Below are positions 1-8,789 of a DNA stretch of 63,035 nucleotides, piece by piece; position 1 is the stretch's first letter, and each line of letters starts with the position of its first letter. The position numbers and the translations under genes were made by a program. The notes under the pieces are model-generated. The model was not told the origin of the DNA. It saw nothing but the letters and a program-made list of their open reading frames with translations, and did no database searches. The stretch covers positions 1 through 63,035 of the forward strand of contig JAYFQV010000016.1 of assembly GCA_034926605.1 (NCBI GenBank), read 5' to 3'. This DNA is from CALXXL01 sp034926605 (GTDB lineage: Bacteria; Verrucomicrobiota; Lentisphaeria; Victivallales; Victivallaceae).

Positions 1-110
1 ACAATATATTTCTTCCTCACTTTAGTTCGGCCAGTGGCATCCTCGCCATTCTTCATGGCATAACAACCCGCCGCCACGCACAGGAGTGCGATTGTAAGAC
101 CGGTGATCAT
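1..110 (-). CDS. Small lipoprotein-like peptide, partial at window edge
   Basis: The reading frame starts at an ATG ending at 110, preceded by a clear AGAGGAG Shine-Dalgarno six bases upstream, and stays open to the window edge. The N-terminus is MITGLTIALLCVAAGC followed by a charged, Lys/Arg-rich stretch. This looks like a very short signal sequence with a lipobox-like AAGC, so a small lipoprotein is likely. It lies 45 bp downstream of another lipoprotein gene on the same strand and may be co-transcribed with it. Function is unknown and the C-terminus is missing. Confidence 0.5.
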   Translation of the reverse strand, partial: MITGLTIALLCVAAGCYAMKNGEDATGRTKVRKKYI

Positions 111-154
111 AGAAGCTCCTCTGCTGTTTGGTGGTGTTTCAACTGGGTTTCACA

Positions 155-685
155 TTAGTCTTCGATTTTACAGCCATGATCGTCAAGTATTGAGATGATC
201 GCATGCTCCATAGCGGAGCCTTTGCCAATTCGAATTAAGATATCGGTTGGGTCTTTGTTTATATCTCCTAGGACCATTTTGTTCGCGTCGATCTCCAGGA
301 TAACACCGAAAATAGATATGTTGCAGCCCTCATCAAGCATTTTATCGTGCAGATTAATATATAACTCGTTTCCTGGTTCAATGCGCCATGTTCCGGGCAC
401 TACGACATAATTGTTCTCGGCCATTGAGTCTGTGGGCATAGGAGCGTTTTTTGTGATCAGAAACAGTCGCCCTTTTGAAAAAAATATCCAAGTCTGTCCG
501 TCGGGGGCGTCATGTCCACCTTGCAGACTCCAATAGCCAATGACATCAGCAGCCGAAAACACTCGCGTACTCGAACCGTTATCATTGCCGTTGGCTTCCG
601 AGTTGTCACACCCGATACCGACTACCACTGCCGCTAACAGCGCGGTTAACGCCAGCGACACCATTGCAGACCTCGATCTCCTCAT
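155..685 (-). CDS. Predicted lipoprotein, function unknown
   Basis: A 176-residue protein with an Arg-rich N-terminus, a hydrophobic segment at about residues 8-25 and a Cys at residue 26 (context VGIGC), consistent with a lipoprotein signal although the lipobox is not ideal. The mature part begins with an Asn/Gly/Ser-rich linker, then a compact domain with Trp and Gly residues (YWSLQGG, TWRIEPG) that resembles small beta-barrel lipocalin-like or copper-resistance NlpE-like folds. That resemblance is only an impression. A purine-rich AGGAGGTTGAG stretch upstream of the ATG supports the start. No family was recognised. Confidence 0.6.
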   Translation of the reverse strand: MRRSRSAMVSLALTALLAAVVVGIGCDNSEANGNDNGSSTRVFSAADVIGYWSLQGGHDAPDGQTWIFFSKGRLFLITKNAPMPTDSMAENNYVVVPGTWRIEPGNELYINLHDKMLDEGCNISIFGVILEIDANKMVLGDINKDPTDILIRIGKGSAMEHAIISILDDHGCKIED

Positions 686-787
686 CTCAACCTCCTTTTT
701 GTTTTGGCAATAAGTTTATCATATCGCCGATAAATCTTGCGAATCGTTATTGTTTCAGGAGGAGTCACGGTTGCCGTTACGTGCATG

Positions 788-825
788 AAAAATGCCGCGA
801 CAATCCAATTGCGGATCTCGCGGCA
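788..825 (-). terminator. Orphan intrinsic terminator, minus strand
   Basis: Read on the minus strand, TGCCGCGA pairs perfectly with TCGCGGCA (8 bp, 17-nt loop) and is followed by five T. No gene on the minus strand reads into it from the right, so it may be the 3' end of a small RNA or of a lost gene. Confidence 0.5.
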
Positions 826-979
826 CAGAGGTGATCGAAAGCATGTTGCCGAGGCACGGCAGACAAGGCCATCGGCTGGAGGGGGAATTTATTTGACGGT
901 CATGCCGATTCCTCAACTTGCGCTGCGAAATCCAGCATGCTTGAAAATATTCAGTAAGAACCGAACGCTCTCAAACACT

Positions 980-1117
980 AGTCTGTAGGCCCGACCAAGA
1001 GCCCGTTGTCATCATGCAAGAAAGCGTCCGGTAAGATTGTGAAGACACAGTCCCACCGGATACATTTCACCTAGGATGACAACAAATAATACTTCTAACT
1101 TGGTCGGTTTACAGACT
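980..1117. repeat. Nested inverted-repeat element (MITE or structured RNA)
   Basis: Three inverted-repeat pairs are nested in register. AGTCTGTA + CCGACCAAG (980-999) pairs with CTTGGTCGG + TACAGACT (1099-1117). GTTGTCATC (1005-1013) pairs with GATGACAAC (1075-1083). TCCGGT (1027-1032) pairs with ACCGGA (1055-1060). Together they fold the whole 138 bp into one long hairpin. No coding capacity is evident. Confidence 0.6.
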
Positions 1118-1339
1118 ATTTGCTGAAATATAACGGTTTTCAATCAGCACGGCATTCGGGCGGTAACCCTGACTGCCGATATCTTTATAATAACATACTA
1201 CGAAAAATTCGGATTGCAAACTCTATATGGGGACAGGATACCTAAAAATCGGGACGACCGCATAACAATGCATTGTTCCATTGTCCAGCCTTGAACGCAC
1301 AATAATTTGGGTGACACTGGTGACACCATTCCCTATACC

Positions 1340-1395
1340 CTATAGGAAACCTAATTTAGCATACGTATAATGGGCAATAATTAGGTTTTCTATAG
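1340..1395. repeat. 17-bp near-perfect inverted repeat
   Basis: CTATAGGAAACCTAATT (1340-1356) is the reverse complement of 1379-1395 except for one base, with a 22-nt spacer. It could form a cruciform or RNA hairpin. It has no T tract of terminator quality and no adjacent gene. Confidence 0.6.
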
Positions 1396-1807
1396 ATCGT
1401 ACTGGAAGCCGTCCCCGGTGTCCCCACGGTATAAATCGTAATGGTTAAGGACGGTTGGTAATCAAGATAGTATTGCTAGATTAACTATTTCCATATACGT
1501 CAACACTGTATAAGCATTTCGCTCAAAGTCGGGTGGACATATGCACTGCCACTGAACCTCTGGATTGCTTCAGCCGCGTTGGTTCCGATAATGTGAACGC
1601 CGAGCAAATTCCCGGTTGGGGCAGAATTGATCTGTGGGGGGATGCTAAATTATTTACCGTAACAAATGTAATGCCTTTCTTATTGTCCGTTGACCCCCAT
1701 CGCCACTCAGCACATATTATTATATCTTCAAATAAAATTGTTTTTCCTTACTGTTCGTCTTGATTCTATGTTTTGGCATGTTATTTTTGATTATAAGGGA
1801 GAATGCT

Positions 1808-2563
1808 ATGGGATATAAATTACATACTAATGATTTTACGCTTATTGAGCTCATGATTGTAATCGGGATCATCGGTATTCTGGTAACAATGCTGGCTCCG
1901 GCAATTGGCCGAGCGCGGGCATCCGCAATTCAAGCACAGTGCGCATCCAATATGCGGCAATGCGTAAACGCCATGTTGATATACTCCGATAACAGCATGG
2001 GGTGGATTACTACTTATGGCCCAGCCAGTACTGGTTGGTATCGTCAATCAGGCATCCCGGAGGCACTAGGGTTCTCAATGCCGTCCGAACCGATGCGGCC
2101 TGGCTCGTATCGAGCGGTAACCATTTGTCCTGGCGGAGGGGACGATGACATCGAATGGTATGGCAATATTGCCTACGGTGTTCCTTTTTTTGCGTTGGCT
2201 CCGCAGGATTATTCCGAATATAATTGCGAACATGTTTTGAATGTGAGTGAACAATATGTCAACATCCACGCAATGCCGGAGGCGTCAACCTATGTGATGC
2301 TGGCAGACTCCGCCTATACTAAGTTTGATTCGCGAAGTCAGGTTGCGCCGGGAGTACAGTGTCTGCATTTTTCACGGCGAGATGAAGGCAAGGCGTCTCC
2401 GATAAATTCAGCCGTTTGTGAGCGTCATAACGGAGTCGGCAATCTTGCATTTGCCGATGGGCATGTGTCGACCACAGCAGACAAAACAAATTTACTGCAC
2501 AGTTCAAAAATAGGGGCATATGTCGACCCCAGTGGCAATGATTTTATCTTCGTGGAGGAGTAA
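1808..2563 (+). CDS. Type II secretion-like pseudopilin with H-X9-DG motif
   Basis: A 251-residue pseudopilin. The N-terminal class III signal is short and hydrophilic and is followed by FTLIELMIVIGIIGILVTML, the pilin hydrophobic helix with the conserved Glu at +5. The residue before the Phe is Asp, not the usual Gly. The C-terminal part carries H-X9-DG (His in RHNG, Asp-Gly in FADGHV), the processing-associated motif of the expanded pseudopilin families of Lentisphaerae and Planctomycetes. I chose the ATG at 1808 because GGGA precedes it and the earlier in-frame ATG lacks a site. It is followed without a gap by a paralogue. Confidence 0.85.
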   Translation: MGYKLHTNDFTLIELMIVIGIIGILVTMLAPAIGRARASAIQAQCASNMRQCVNAMLIYSDNSMGWITTYGPASTGWYRQSGIPEALGFSMPSEPMRPGSYRAVTICPGGGDDDIEWYGNIAYGVPFFALAPQDYSEYNCEHVLNVSEQYVNIHAMPEASTYVMLADSAYTKFDSRSQVAPGVQCLHFSRRDEGKASPINSAVCERHNGVGNLAFADGHVSTTADKTNLLHSSKIGAYVDPSGNDFIFVEE

Positions 2564-3316
2564 ATGGTACGTCATAGTAAATTTTCCTTGGTAGAACTGA
2601 TCATACTCATCGTTATCATCGTTATTCTCTTCATTATGCTGATTCCGGTGTTGTTTTCCGCCAGAAACGAGGCCAAGGCCGCCGGTTGTTCAGGCAATCT
2701 CAAACAATGCATAAACGCTATGTTGGTCTATGGGAACAACAATGACGGTTGGATTTGCACCTACGGCGACAAATATTCCGGATGGTATGCGCAACCGGGG
2801 ATTTCAGAGTCTCTTGGATTTAAGATTTCCAAAGCCGGACGTTCGCCAATCACGGAACGCCCAGTGACATTATGCCCAGATTCGTGGATTAATGCTCCGA
2901 GTTGGAATCAAGCTCAGGCGTATGGCGCGGCATGGATCTCAATACTTCCAGACGATTACGCGTATGAAGAGTGCGAACAGTTGCTGCAACTACCGACCAA
3001 CAAAGGGCAGTTTATTCAGGCACGAAAAATTCCGGCACCTTCGGATTATGTGTTGCTTGCCGACTCCGCCTATACAGTTGGCGAAAAGGCGAATGGCATG
3101 ATTCCAGGAATACAATGCATATTATTTGCGCGCCGCAAAGAAGGAGCGGCCAGTTATTTCCCGAGAGCGATCTGCCTTCGCCACCAGGGAGAGGCCAACG
3201 TCGGCTATGCCGACGGGCATGTGGCCGACACCACCGATCGTATTGGCATGCTCATGAAATCAAAAATCGGCGCGTATATTGATGCCACTGGGCAAAAGTC
3301 AACTGTAACAAAATAG
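2564..3316 (+). CDS. Pseudopilin paralogue with H-X9-DG motif
   Basis: A 250-residue paralogue of the preceding protein, starting one base after its stop with GAGGAG as ribosome site. The N-terminus is KFSLVELIILIVIIVILFIM, a pilin helix with Glu at +5 and Lys before the processing point. The body aligns throughout with its neighbour (CSGNLKQCINAML against CASNMRQCVNAML; LADSAYT in both). The H-X9-DG motif is HQGEANVGYADG. Tandem duplication is the obvious origin. Such proteins are thought to be exported by a type II secretion or type IV pilus machine; no such machinery is encoded nearby. Confidence 0.85.
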   Translation: MVRHSKFSLVELIILIVIIVILFIMLIPVLFSARNEAKAAGCSGNLKQCINAMLVYGNNNDGWICTYGDKYSGWYAQPGISESLGFKISKAGRSPITERPVTLCPDSWINAPSWNQAQAYGAAWISILPDDYAYEECEQLLQLPTNKGQFIQARKIPAPSDYVLLADSAYTVGEKANGMIPGIQCILFARRKEGAASYFPRAICLRHQGEANVGYADGHVADTTDRIGMLMKSKIGAYIDATGQKSTVTK

Positions 3317-3336
3317 GGGAGCAAAGAGTTCAGGTC

Positions 3337-3864
3337 ATGAGTGGAAAAACCAATAAACTTCTGGATATAATTTGCAGCAGCACTGTAATTTATGTACTGA
3401 CCGCATTACTTGTGATTTGCGGAGGTCTTTTATTGTGGCTTATGCATTATGATGCACAACGCTATCGGCAGGAAGGTGAGCGGGTGTCGATGGGAATCGA
3501 AGATTTTTGTGATAATTCAAGCCGGGGAGAAGATGACGCCATCAAAATAAATTTGTATGATGCCGACACCATTTTGCTTGTGGCAAAAGATGCCATGACG
3601 GGTAATGAATTCCGCTATTTGACTCCCGAGTGTGAAGCCGATATTGATTCCATATTGAAAGACTCGAATGCTCCTTTAGTAATTTTTTGGCTAAAAGGTA
3701 CGTATGAAGTAATGGCATCCCACCCGTGTCGGGAGTTGTCTGAAACCCATGATATTTTGTTGAAACAAAATTATTTTTCCGCCAACTCCGTCGTACGGCT
3801 TCGGTTATCAAACCAGGAAGTCAAGGAAGACAATGTAAAACGCACAGTCTTCAACATTCAGTAG
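3337..3864 (+). CDS. Single-pass membrane protein, unknown
   Basis: A 175-residue protein with one N-terminal membrane helix at about residues 19-40 (VIYVLTALLVICGGLLLWLM) and a soluble C-terminal domain without recognisable motifs. It lies 20 bp after the pseudopilin pair and 6 bp before the next gene, so it is probably in the same operon. It has the size and topology of a minor pilin-like or pilus-assembly accessory protein, but there is no sequence evidence for that role. Confidence 0.65.
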   Translation: MSGKTNKLLDIICSSTVIYVLTALLVICGGLLLWLMHYDAQRYRQEGERVSMGIEDFCDNSSRGEDDAIKINLYDADTILLVAKDAMTGNEFRYLTPECEADIDSILKDSNAPLVIFWLKGTYEVMASHPCRELSETHDILLKQNYFSANSVVRLRLSNQEVKEDNVKRTVFNIQ

Positions 3865-3870
3865 TAAACA

Positions 3871-5370
3871 ATGAGCTCCAAACTTACCTTCAGGATCGTG
3901 CCTTGGGCGGTGGTCGCGATCGTAGCCGCAATGGTGGGCATCGTGACTTTTCTATGGCTGCGGACTCCCCCGGATTGCGACTGGAAGGCATATGAGATAA
4001 GACTCGACGGCCACAATGTAACTTGGGGTTGCTTTACCTTTAACAGCGGAATTCCGTCCGAGCCGCAAGTGCGGGTGGAGTATTTGTTGCCGTCGCACTT
4101 TAACCCGCAGACCACAGCAATGGTTTTTTACGCCCCTTTTGGCAATGCGCAGAATTCGCTGAAGCGGCCGCAGATATATAAGCTTGCAACCGAGAAAGGC
4201 ATGATGGTCTTTACGGTTGCGTTCAATTACGACATTGAGAAAAAATTGCCTCAGGAACAGCGGCGAACCGATATGCGCAGCGGCTGGCATGAAAAGATAT
4301 TCGATATTCAGAATATATTGAAACGCAAATTGGGAATGCCGCACCGTAAATTATTCGTCTTCGGAGATTCCTCCGGCGCAGTTATGAGTCAGCAAATGAG
4401 CCGCTTTTTTCCGGATCAAATCGAGGCTGCGGCTTGGATAAGCGCGAATAATGTTGTAAACTATCAATCCGAAGTTCATCCCCCTGTATTGGCAATCAGT
4501 ACATGGGGCGATTCCGGTCTGGATGCAACCCTGAAAATGGTTGAGCAAGACCGGAGGCAAGGCGGATATTCTCTTTTTATGATCGGGCCTCCAAGCTGGC
4601 CGGAAAAGGGTTATGACTGCTTTCATCATGGCGGACACGATTGGGATTACACACTAATTCGTGAATTTATTTATGGCATTGCCGATCGTCGTCAGCACAA
4701 CAATGATGTTGCAGTCATGCCCCGTGATTGGAAAGATTCCGTCTTGGCCAGAGGAACCCTTATCACGGTGCCGTCGTTGGCATTCAAGGAGTTTTGGGAA
4801 CGTATTCCTCATGATGAAATTCTCTCATTAGCTGCGAATAAAGCCAATAGCAATGATGGGTTGTTGACGCTGCGTCCGAAAAACGCCCACCATATTGTGT
4901 TCTACTTGCAACCGCCATCGTGGGGAAGAGAGTTGTGGTTGATCGACAATCTGTTCTTTATATTTGAACATGGAAGCATTGCGGTAAGTTATCCGATTAC
5001 TGACAATGTAGATGGTTTTCAGGCGCAGATTTCATCCGGGCTATTGGCATTATTGCGAAGTTCTTCTCTGCCTCGATTGCCGATAACCATAGTTTGCGGA
5101 GGAGAATGTGCAATTCCGCTTGCCAAGGCTTTGGGCGGACTTCCGGAAACAGATAAATCCCGGATAGAAAAAGTAATTTATTTGAATCCGCCCAATTGGG
5201 TTCCTCTAGATAAATTGCTTACATTTAAGATGGTGGAGATATGGAGTAATAATGCGAAATATAAGACAGCCTCTTCCTCAGGCGTGTTCTACCGAAATGA
5301 AAACGGTGACTCCTTCGGACACTCATATTTCAAGGTTCTTGGCGAGGCTTTGTGTGGCGCGTTTAAATAG
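3871..5370 (+). CDS. Membrane-anchored alpha/beta hydrolase with C-terminal module
   Basis: A 499-residue protein with an N-terminal membrane helix (residues 9-30) and an alpha/beta-hydrolase domain. The nucleophile elbow is GDSSGA at 165-170 (Ser167 in G-x-S-x-G), and HGGHDW near residue 253 is a candidate catalytic His region. It resembles secreted esterases of the PHB-depolymerase/LpqC or VirJ type. The C-terminal ~170 residues look like a second, degenerate hydrolase-fold module, and a similar module ends the ligase-like protein at 6353-7828. The catalytic domain should face the periplasm. The start has a weak ribosome site; substrate unknown. Confidence 0.65.
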   Translation: MSSKLTFRIVPWAVVAIVAAMVGIVTFLWLRTPPDCDWKAYEIRLDGHNVTWGCFTFNSGIPSEPQVRVEYLLPSHFNPQTTAMVFYAPFGNAQNSLKRPQIYKLATEKGMMVFTVAFNYDIEKKLPQEQRRTDMRSGWHEKIFDIQNILKRKLGMPHRKLFVFGDSSGAVMSQQMSRFFPDQIEAAAWISANNVVNYQSEVHPPVLAISTWGDSGLDATLKMVEQDRRQGGYSLFMIGPPSWPEKGYDCFHHGGHDWDYTLIREFIYGIADRRQHNNDVAVMPRDWKDSVLARGTLITVPSLAFKEFWERIPHDEILSLAANKANSNDGLLTLRPKNAHHIVFYLQPPSWGRELWLIDNLFFIFEHGSIAVSYPITDNVDGFQAQISSGLLALLRSSSLPRLPITIVCGGECAIPLAKALGGLPETDKSRIEKVIYLNPPNWVPLDKLLTFKMVEIWSNNAKYKTASSSGVFYRNENGDSFGHSYFKVLGEALCGAFK

Positions 5371-6343
5371 GATAATTTTGTTTGCGGTACCGGAGTTGGT
5401 CGCCATCGGTGTAATTGTCGTTCTGTTTTTCAGGCAGGAGCCATCGGTAATTATGGCGGCAAATCATATGGCAGATCGGATGAATAACGAGGTTAAGAAT
5501 TTTCGAGGTGTGAGTGTAAACTGGAAGGGCAGGAAAATAGTCGAACGCTATGGTCAAGGATTCGGCCCCGACAATCTTCATAGCATCGCGTCAATTACCA
5601 AGGGACTTACTTCTACCGCTTGCGGCTTTGCTATTCAGGAGGGACTACTGCATTTGAATGACCGTGTGATTGATTTTTTTCCAGAATCGCAGCCGGAGAT
5701 GATTTCGACCGCGCTGTCTGAACTTACCGTTCGGGACCTATTAATGATGCGCTCGGGATACAGCCTAGCGGATGAACATACGGCGGAATTGCTTGAGCCT
5801 CGTTGCATATTTGCAGTAGCTCCATCCTTTCTGCCCGGAGAACATTTTGTTTATGGGCGGGTAAGCTGTTATTTGCTTTCCGCGATCATAGCAAAAGTCA
5901 GTGGCAGAAGCTTGGAGGAATTCCTGCGTTCACGGCTGTTTGTTCCGCTGGGAATTACAGAATACCAATGGGCTGAAGATAAGGCTGGAATCTCGTGTGG
6001 ATCGGGAGGCCTCTCGTTAACGTTGCCGGGATTGGCTGCTGTCGGTGAATTTTATAGGCAAAAAGGCATTTGGAACAATCGCCGGGTGCTGGATGCGGCT
6101 TGGCTTGACGAGGCTACTGCGAATCAAACCCCGGAGCCAGTTTCCGGCAGTGATAACTGGAACTGCGGGTTTGGCTATTTATTTTGGCGGAACAAATTCG
6201 GCGGTTTCCGTAACGATGGCTCTGGTGGACAATTGCTGGTGATTTTGCCAGAACAGGAAGTATCGATAGTATTGTTCAGTGACTCGGGGGACTTTGATAT
6301 ACCTTTGGCGATAATAGAGCAATTTGAAAATACAATCAGGTGA
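5354..6343 (+). CDS. Serine hydrolase, class C beta-lactamase family
   Basis: A beta-lactamase/penicillin-binding-protein-like hydrolase. With the GTG at 5354 the protein is 329 residues: an N-terminal membrane helix (about residues 7-26), then S80-I-T-K83, the S-x-x-K nucleophile motif. The second motif reads YGR where Y-x-N or Y-x-S is usual, and the third is SGGQ near the C-terminus. GCGAGG six bases before the GTG supports this start, giving a 17-bp overlap with the upstream gene; ATGs at 5252 and 5297 would overlap further and lack sites. It may be an envelope esterase or peptidase rather than a beta-lactamase. Confidence 0.7.
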   Translation: MARLNRIILFAVPELVAIGVIVVLFFRQEPSVIMAANHMADRMNNEVKNFRGVSVNWKGRKIVERYGQGFGPDNLHSIASITKGLTSTACGFAIQEGLLHLNDRVIDFFPESQPEMISTALSELTVRDLLMMRSGYSLADEHTAELLEPRCIFAVAPSFLPGEHFVYGRVSCYLLSAIIAKVSGRSLEEFLRSRLFVPLGITEYQWAEDKAGISCGSGGLSLTLPGLAAVGEFYRQKGIWNNRRVLDAAWLDEATANQTPEPVSGSDNWNCGFGYLFWRNKFGGFRNDGSGGQLLVILPEQEVSIVLFSDSGDFDIPLAIIEQFENTIR

Positions 6344-6352
6344 CGCAAAATT

Positions 6353-7828
6353 ATGTATCGTTTCATGGGAATTTACAGAGAACAGCTATGGTTTGATTCT
6401 CCTAATTTGGCCGCTTGTTTTCTTGCAATGTTGATAATGCTTTGCCTCGGGCTGTTCCTTGATATGATAAGGAGAGAAAGCATCTATTGCAAAATAGCCG
6501 CGATTATTCCGGCAACAATTGCAGCGGCGGGACAGTTTCTTCTGGTTTGTACATATTCACGTGGTGGTTATGTGGCTATGGCAATTGGATTGCTGGTTAT
6601 GCTGTGGTTAAGTCGAAGCAAATGGATATTCGGCTTTGCAGGTGTTTTTGCGTTGCTCCTGTTGCTCATAGAAAACGGAGCGGTACGGGTCGGGACGATA
6701 GGTCACCTGTCAGACGGATCAATTCACAACCGCCTGCTACTGTGGCGCGGAGGATTGGCGATAATTGCCGACAATTGGTTAAGCGGAATGGGGTTGGGAT
6801 GGGCAATAGGGCGGGAATACACCGCATGGTTTCAACCCCTTTGGCTTGATGAATCATATCTCGTTATGCTCAACGATTTTTTGACACTAACATGCGGATG
6901 GGGAATATTTGCCTCCGGAGGGATATTGGTTGGAGTTGCGTTTATATTTTTCTGGGGCTGGCGAGTCCAGCGCGTCACCAAGTCTATGATATTGACAGGG
7001 ATGCTGTCTTCCATAACGGTCTTCGTGGTATGCGGTTTTTTCAGCACCATGATGCATACGGAATGGTTATGCATTTTTTTCTTAGCGTCATTAGCTACCA
7101 CACTAGCTTGGTGTATTGCTGCTGTTGTCCGAAAAGCTGTTCATTGGCACTGGAGCAATTTTGGGCAGCCATTGTTGTTTGCCGTTGCTTTTTGCACGAT
7201 TTTCATCCTTGCTTGTCAATTGGTAAGGGGTTACTTTCCCTATAAATATCGCCGTGAGGTTATCAGTGAAGGTCAACCCTTTGAAATAATCATAGCAACC
7301 CCATCAAAAATAAAGAGGAGTATTGTATTTGCAGTGGATCAGCTGGATTATGAGTGGTTGCGTGGCAAGTATATTCGTAATATAATACGACCATTGTTGG
7401 ATGAGGGAAACAAGGTCTATTTTGCAGAGATAGATAGTGGGCGTATAGGATTGCTGAGAGCCGGTATGTTATTGAGCTATGCGTTAAAAGACTCTCCCGA
7501 GCCATTGACCGTCATTGCCAGCGGTATTGCTGGCAAGCAATTGTTTATCTCGGTAGCTCAAAATGGATCGGATAAGATAAAGCAAATCATCGTTTATAAC
7601 ATGCCGGAGAGTTGGCCGTTTGATGACCTATCTCCGATGAACTTTGTCGAGCGATTGAACGTGCCGGCTACTTTTATTACAACGGCACCCGATATACCTA
7701 ATAGGCTTCAGAAACGAATGCGTGATCAGAGAAAAACAGTTAGTGAATATATTCCTCATCCTCAAGAAACGCAGCCAGTATCATTAGTCTTTGTTCTTAA
7801 TTCCACATCTTTATATATTAACAACTAA
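6353..7828 (+). CDS. O-antigen ligase/Wzy-like membrane protein with C-terminal hydrolase-like module
   Basis: A 491-residue protein. Residues 1-290 carry about seven membrane helices and resemble the second half of the O-antigen ligase/polymerase family: SPNLAACFL, YSRGGY, then the long periplasmic loop with HNRLLLWRGGL and NWLSGMGLGW. Family members, including the pilin glycosyltransferases PglL/TfpO, usually have several more helices before SPN, so this is short at the N-terminus. An AGGTGA site 9 bp upstream supports the ATG. Residues ~300-491 form a soluble module similar to the end of the hydrolase at 3871-5370. It may ligate glycan onto the neighbouring pseudopilins. Confidence 0.6.
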   Translation: MYRFMGIYREQLWFDSPNLAACFLAMLIMLCLGLFLDMIRRESIYCKIAAIIPATIAAAGQFLLVCTYSRGGYVAMAIGLLVMLWLSRSKWIFGFAGVFALLLLLIENGAVRVGTIGHLSDGSIHNRLLLWRGGLAIIADNWLSGMGLGWAIGREYTAWFQPLWLDESYLVMLNDFLTLTCGWGIFASGGILVGVAFIFFWGWRVQRVTKSMILTGMLSSITVFVVCGFFSTMMHTEWLCIFFLASLATTLAWCIAAVVRKAVHWHWSNFGQPLLFAVAFCTIFILACQLVRGYFPYKYRREVISEGQPFEIIIATPSKIKRSIVFAVDQLDYEWLRGKYIRNIIRPLLDEGNKVYFAEIDSGRIGLLRAGMLLSYALKDSPEPLTVIASGIAGKQLFISVAQNGSDKIKQIIVYNMPESWPFDDLSPMNFVERLNVPATFITTAPDIPNRLQKRMRDQRKTVSEYIPHPQETQPVSLVFVLNSTSLYINN

Positions 7829-7934
7829 AAAATGTTTTTTTGAGATTATTAATTTGCAATTGGAGATTTCAATGCTACGCTAATTCATGGGGTGTTCCTA
7901 GAGGTGAAATATTTAGCACTAGATTGGAGGAAAA

Positions 7935-8789
7935 ATGAAACACTTTTTGTTGGGCATTGTTTTCGTGAGTGTTCTCGGCTCATTTTCGTTAAGAGCCGAA
8001 GATCCTGCAGTTTTGCTGGCTAATGCGCTGCAGAACATGCAAAAGAAGTCATATGTCGCCAATTATCGAGATCCACAGGGAGTAAGCCAGACCATATATC
8101 AGAGAGTTAACTCCGATGGCACTATCGACAGTCGCAGAGAGTTTCTTCACCCTGATGGAGATAAGACGATCTATATAAACACTGCCGGTAAGTATTATTA
8201 TATTTCGCCGCATAGTCCTGTGATTCAACAAAAGTGGCTAGAAGATAGGCAAGATTTTTCAGATGAAAACGAGGAATTAATTTATTCTTTGCGTGGCGAT
8301 GCAACTATGGATGGACGACCATGTTACGAAATCAAGAAAACCATAGTAAGCACGGATTCGGCATTCGAAAAATATGCTAAATTGCCCCAAGGCAAACATT
8401 TTTCGATGGCTGAGCTAAGGGATTTTTTTCCGGTGGTGACTTTATACTATATAGATAAAGATGGTATGTTTCTACGTGGAAAGAGAACCTACAACCAAGA
8501 AGGCAAATTGTTGGTCGAGACGAGGTATGGCGATATCGTTTTTCGGGATGACTTGAGTGAATCTTTATTTGCCATTCCCAAGAATACAGATATCTACGTT
8601 GCCGCTGACCCCGGAGAACAGTTTGACATTCTTTATGGAGATCACTTTCGCGCGCAAAAGGCTTCTTCTTCCAAGGGGTCGAGTTGGTCGCAAATTATTA
8701 CATGGGGAGTGATTGGTATTGCTGGTGTTATTGCGTTATTGCTTCTATGCATATATTTACGTTCTAGAAAAAGGGCAAAAATATCATGA
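7935..8789 (+). CDS. Secreted LolA/RseB-like protein with C-terminal membrane anchor
   Basis: A 284-residue protein with a cleavable signal peptide (MKHFLLGIVFVSVLGSFSLRAE), a domain reminiscent of LolA/RseB-type lipoprotein-binding folds (IYQRVNSDGTIDSRREF, then Tyr-rich strands) and a C-terminal helix at about 254-275 followed by basic RSRKRAK. This predicts a periplasmic domain anchored to the inner membrane by its C-terminus. GGAGG seven bases upstream supports the start. It overlaps the next gene by ATGA, so the two are translationally coupled. The LolA-like call is an impression from pattern, not an alignment. Confidence 0.55.
   Translation: MKHFLLGIVFVSVLGSFSLRAEDPAVLLANALQNMQKKSYVANYRDPQGVSQTIYQRVNSDGTIDSRREFLHPDGDKTIYINTAGKYYYISPHSPVIQQKWLEDRQDFSDENEELIYSLRGDATMDGRPCYEIKKTIVSTDSAFEKYAKLPQGKHFSMAELRDFFPVVTLYYIDKDGMFLRGKRTYNQEGKLLVETRYGDIVFRDDLSESLFAIPKNTDIYVAADPGEQFDILYGDHFRAQKASSSKGSSWSQIITWGVIGIAGVIALLLLCIYLRSRKRAKIS

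Larger units (their letters stand above)
686..1807. other. Gene-free stretch rich in inverted repeats
   Basis: About 1.1 kb without a convincing gene. The open frames here (for example 737-988 and 1533-1763 on the plus strand) lack plausible protein composition. The stretch contains a minus-strand terminator-like hairpin (788-825), a large nested inverted repeat (980-1117) and a 17-bp near-perfect palindrome (1340-1395). Near 1244 is a short match to the terminator region of the replication gene at 9758 (AAAATCGGG, one G/A difference, then CGACCGC). It probably represents decayed mobile DNA. Confidence 0.5.

Noticed and set aside
737..988. Small plus-strand frame in the gene-free stretch
   Set aside because: No ribosome site of quality and overlaps the terminator hairpin at 788-825.
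1533..1763. Small plus-strand frame before the pseudopilins
   Set aside because: Unusual composition, no ribosome site, no family resemblance.
5354..6343. Antibiotic beta-lactamase
   Set aside because: S-x-x-K is present, but the second motif (YGR) departs from Y-x-N/S and the locus context is envelope biogenesis; a general serine hydrolase is the safer call.
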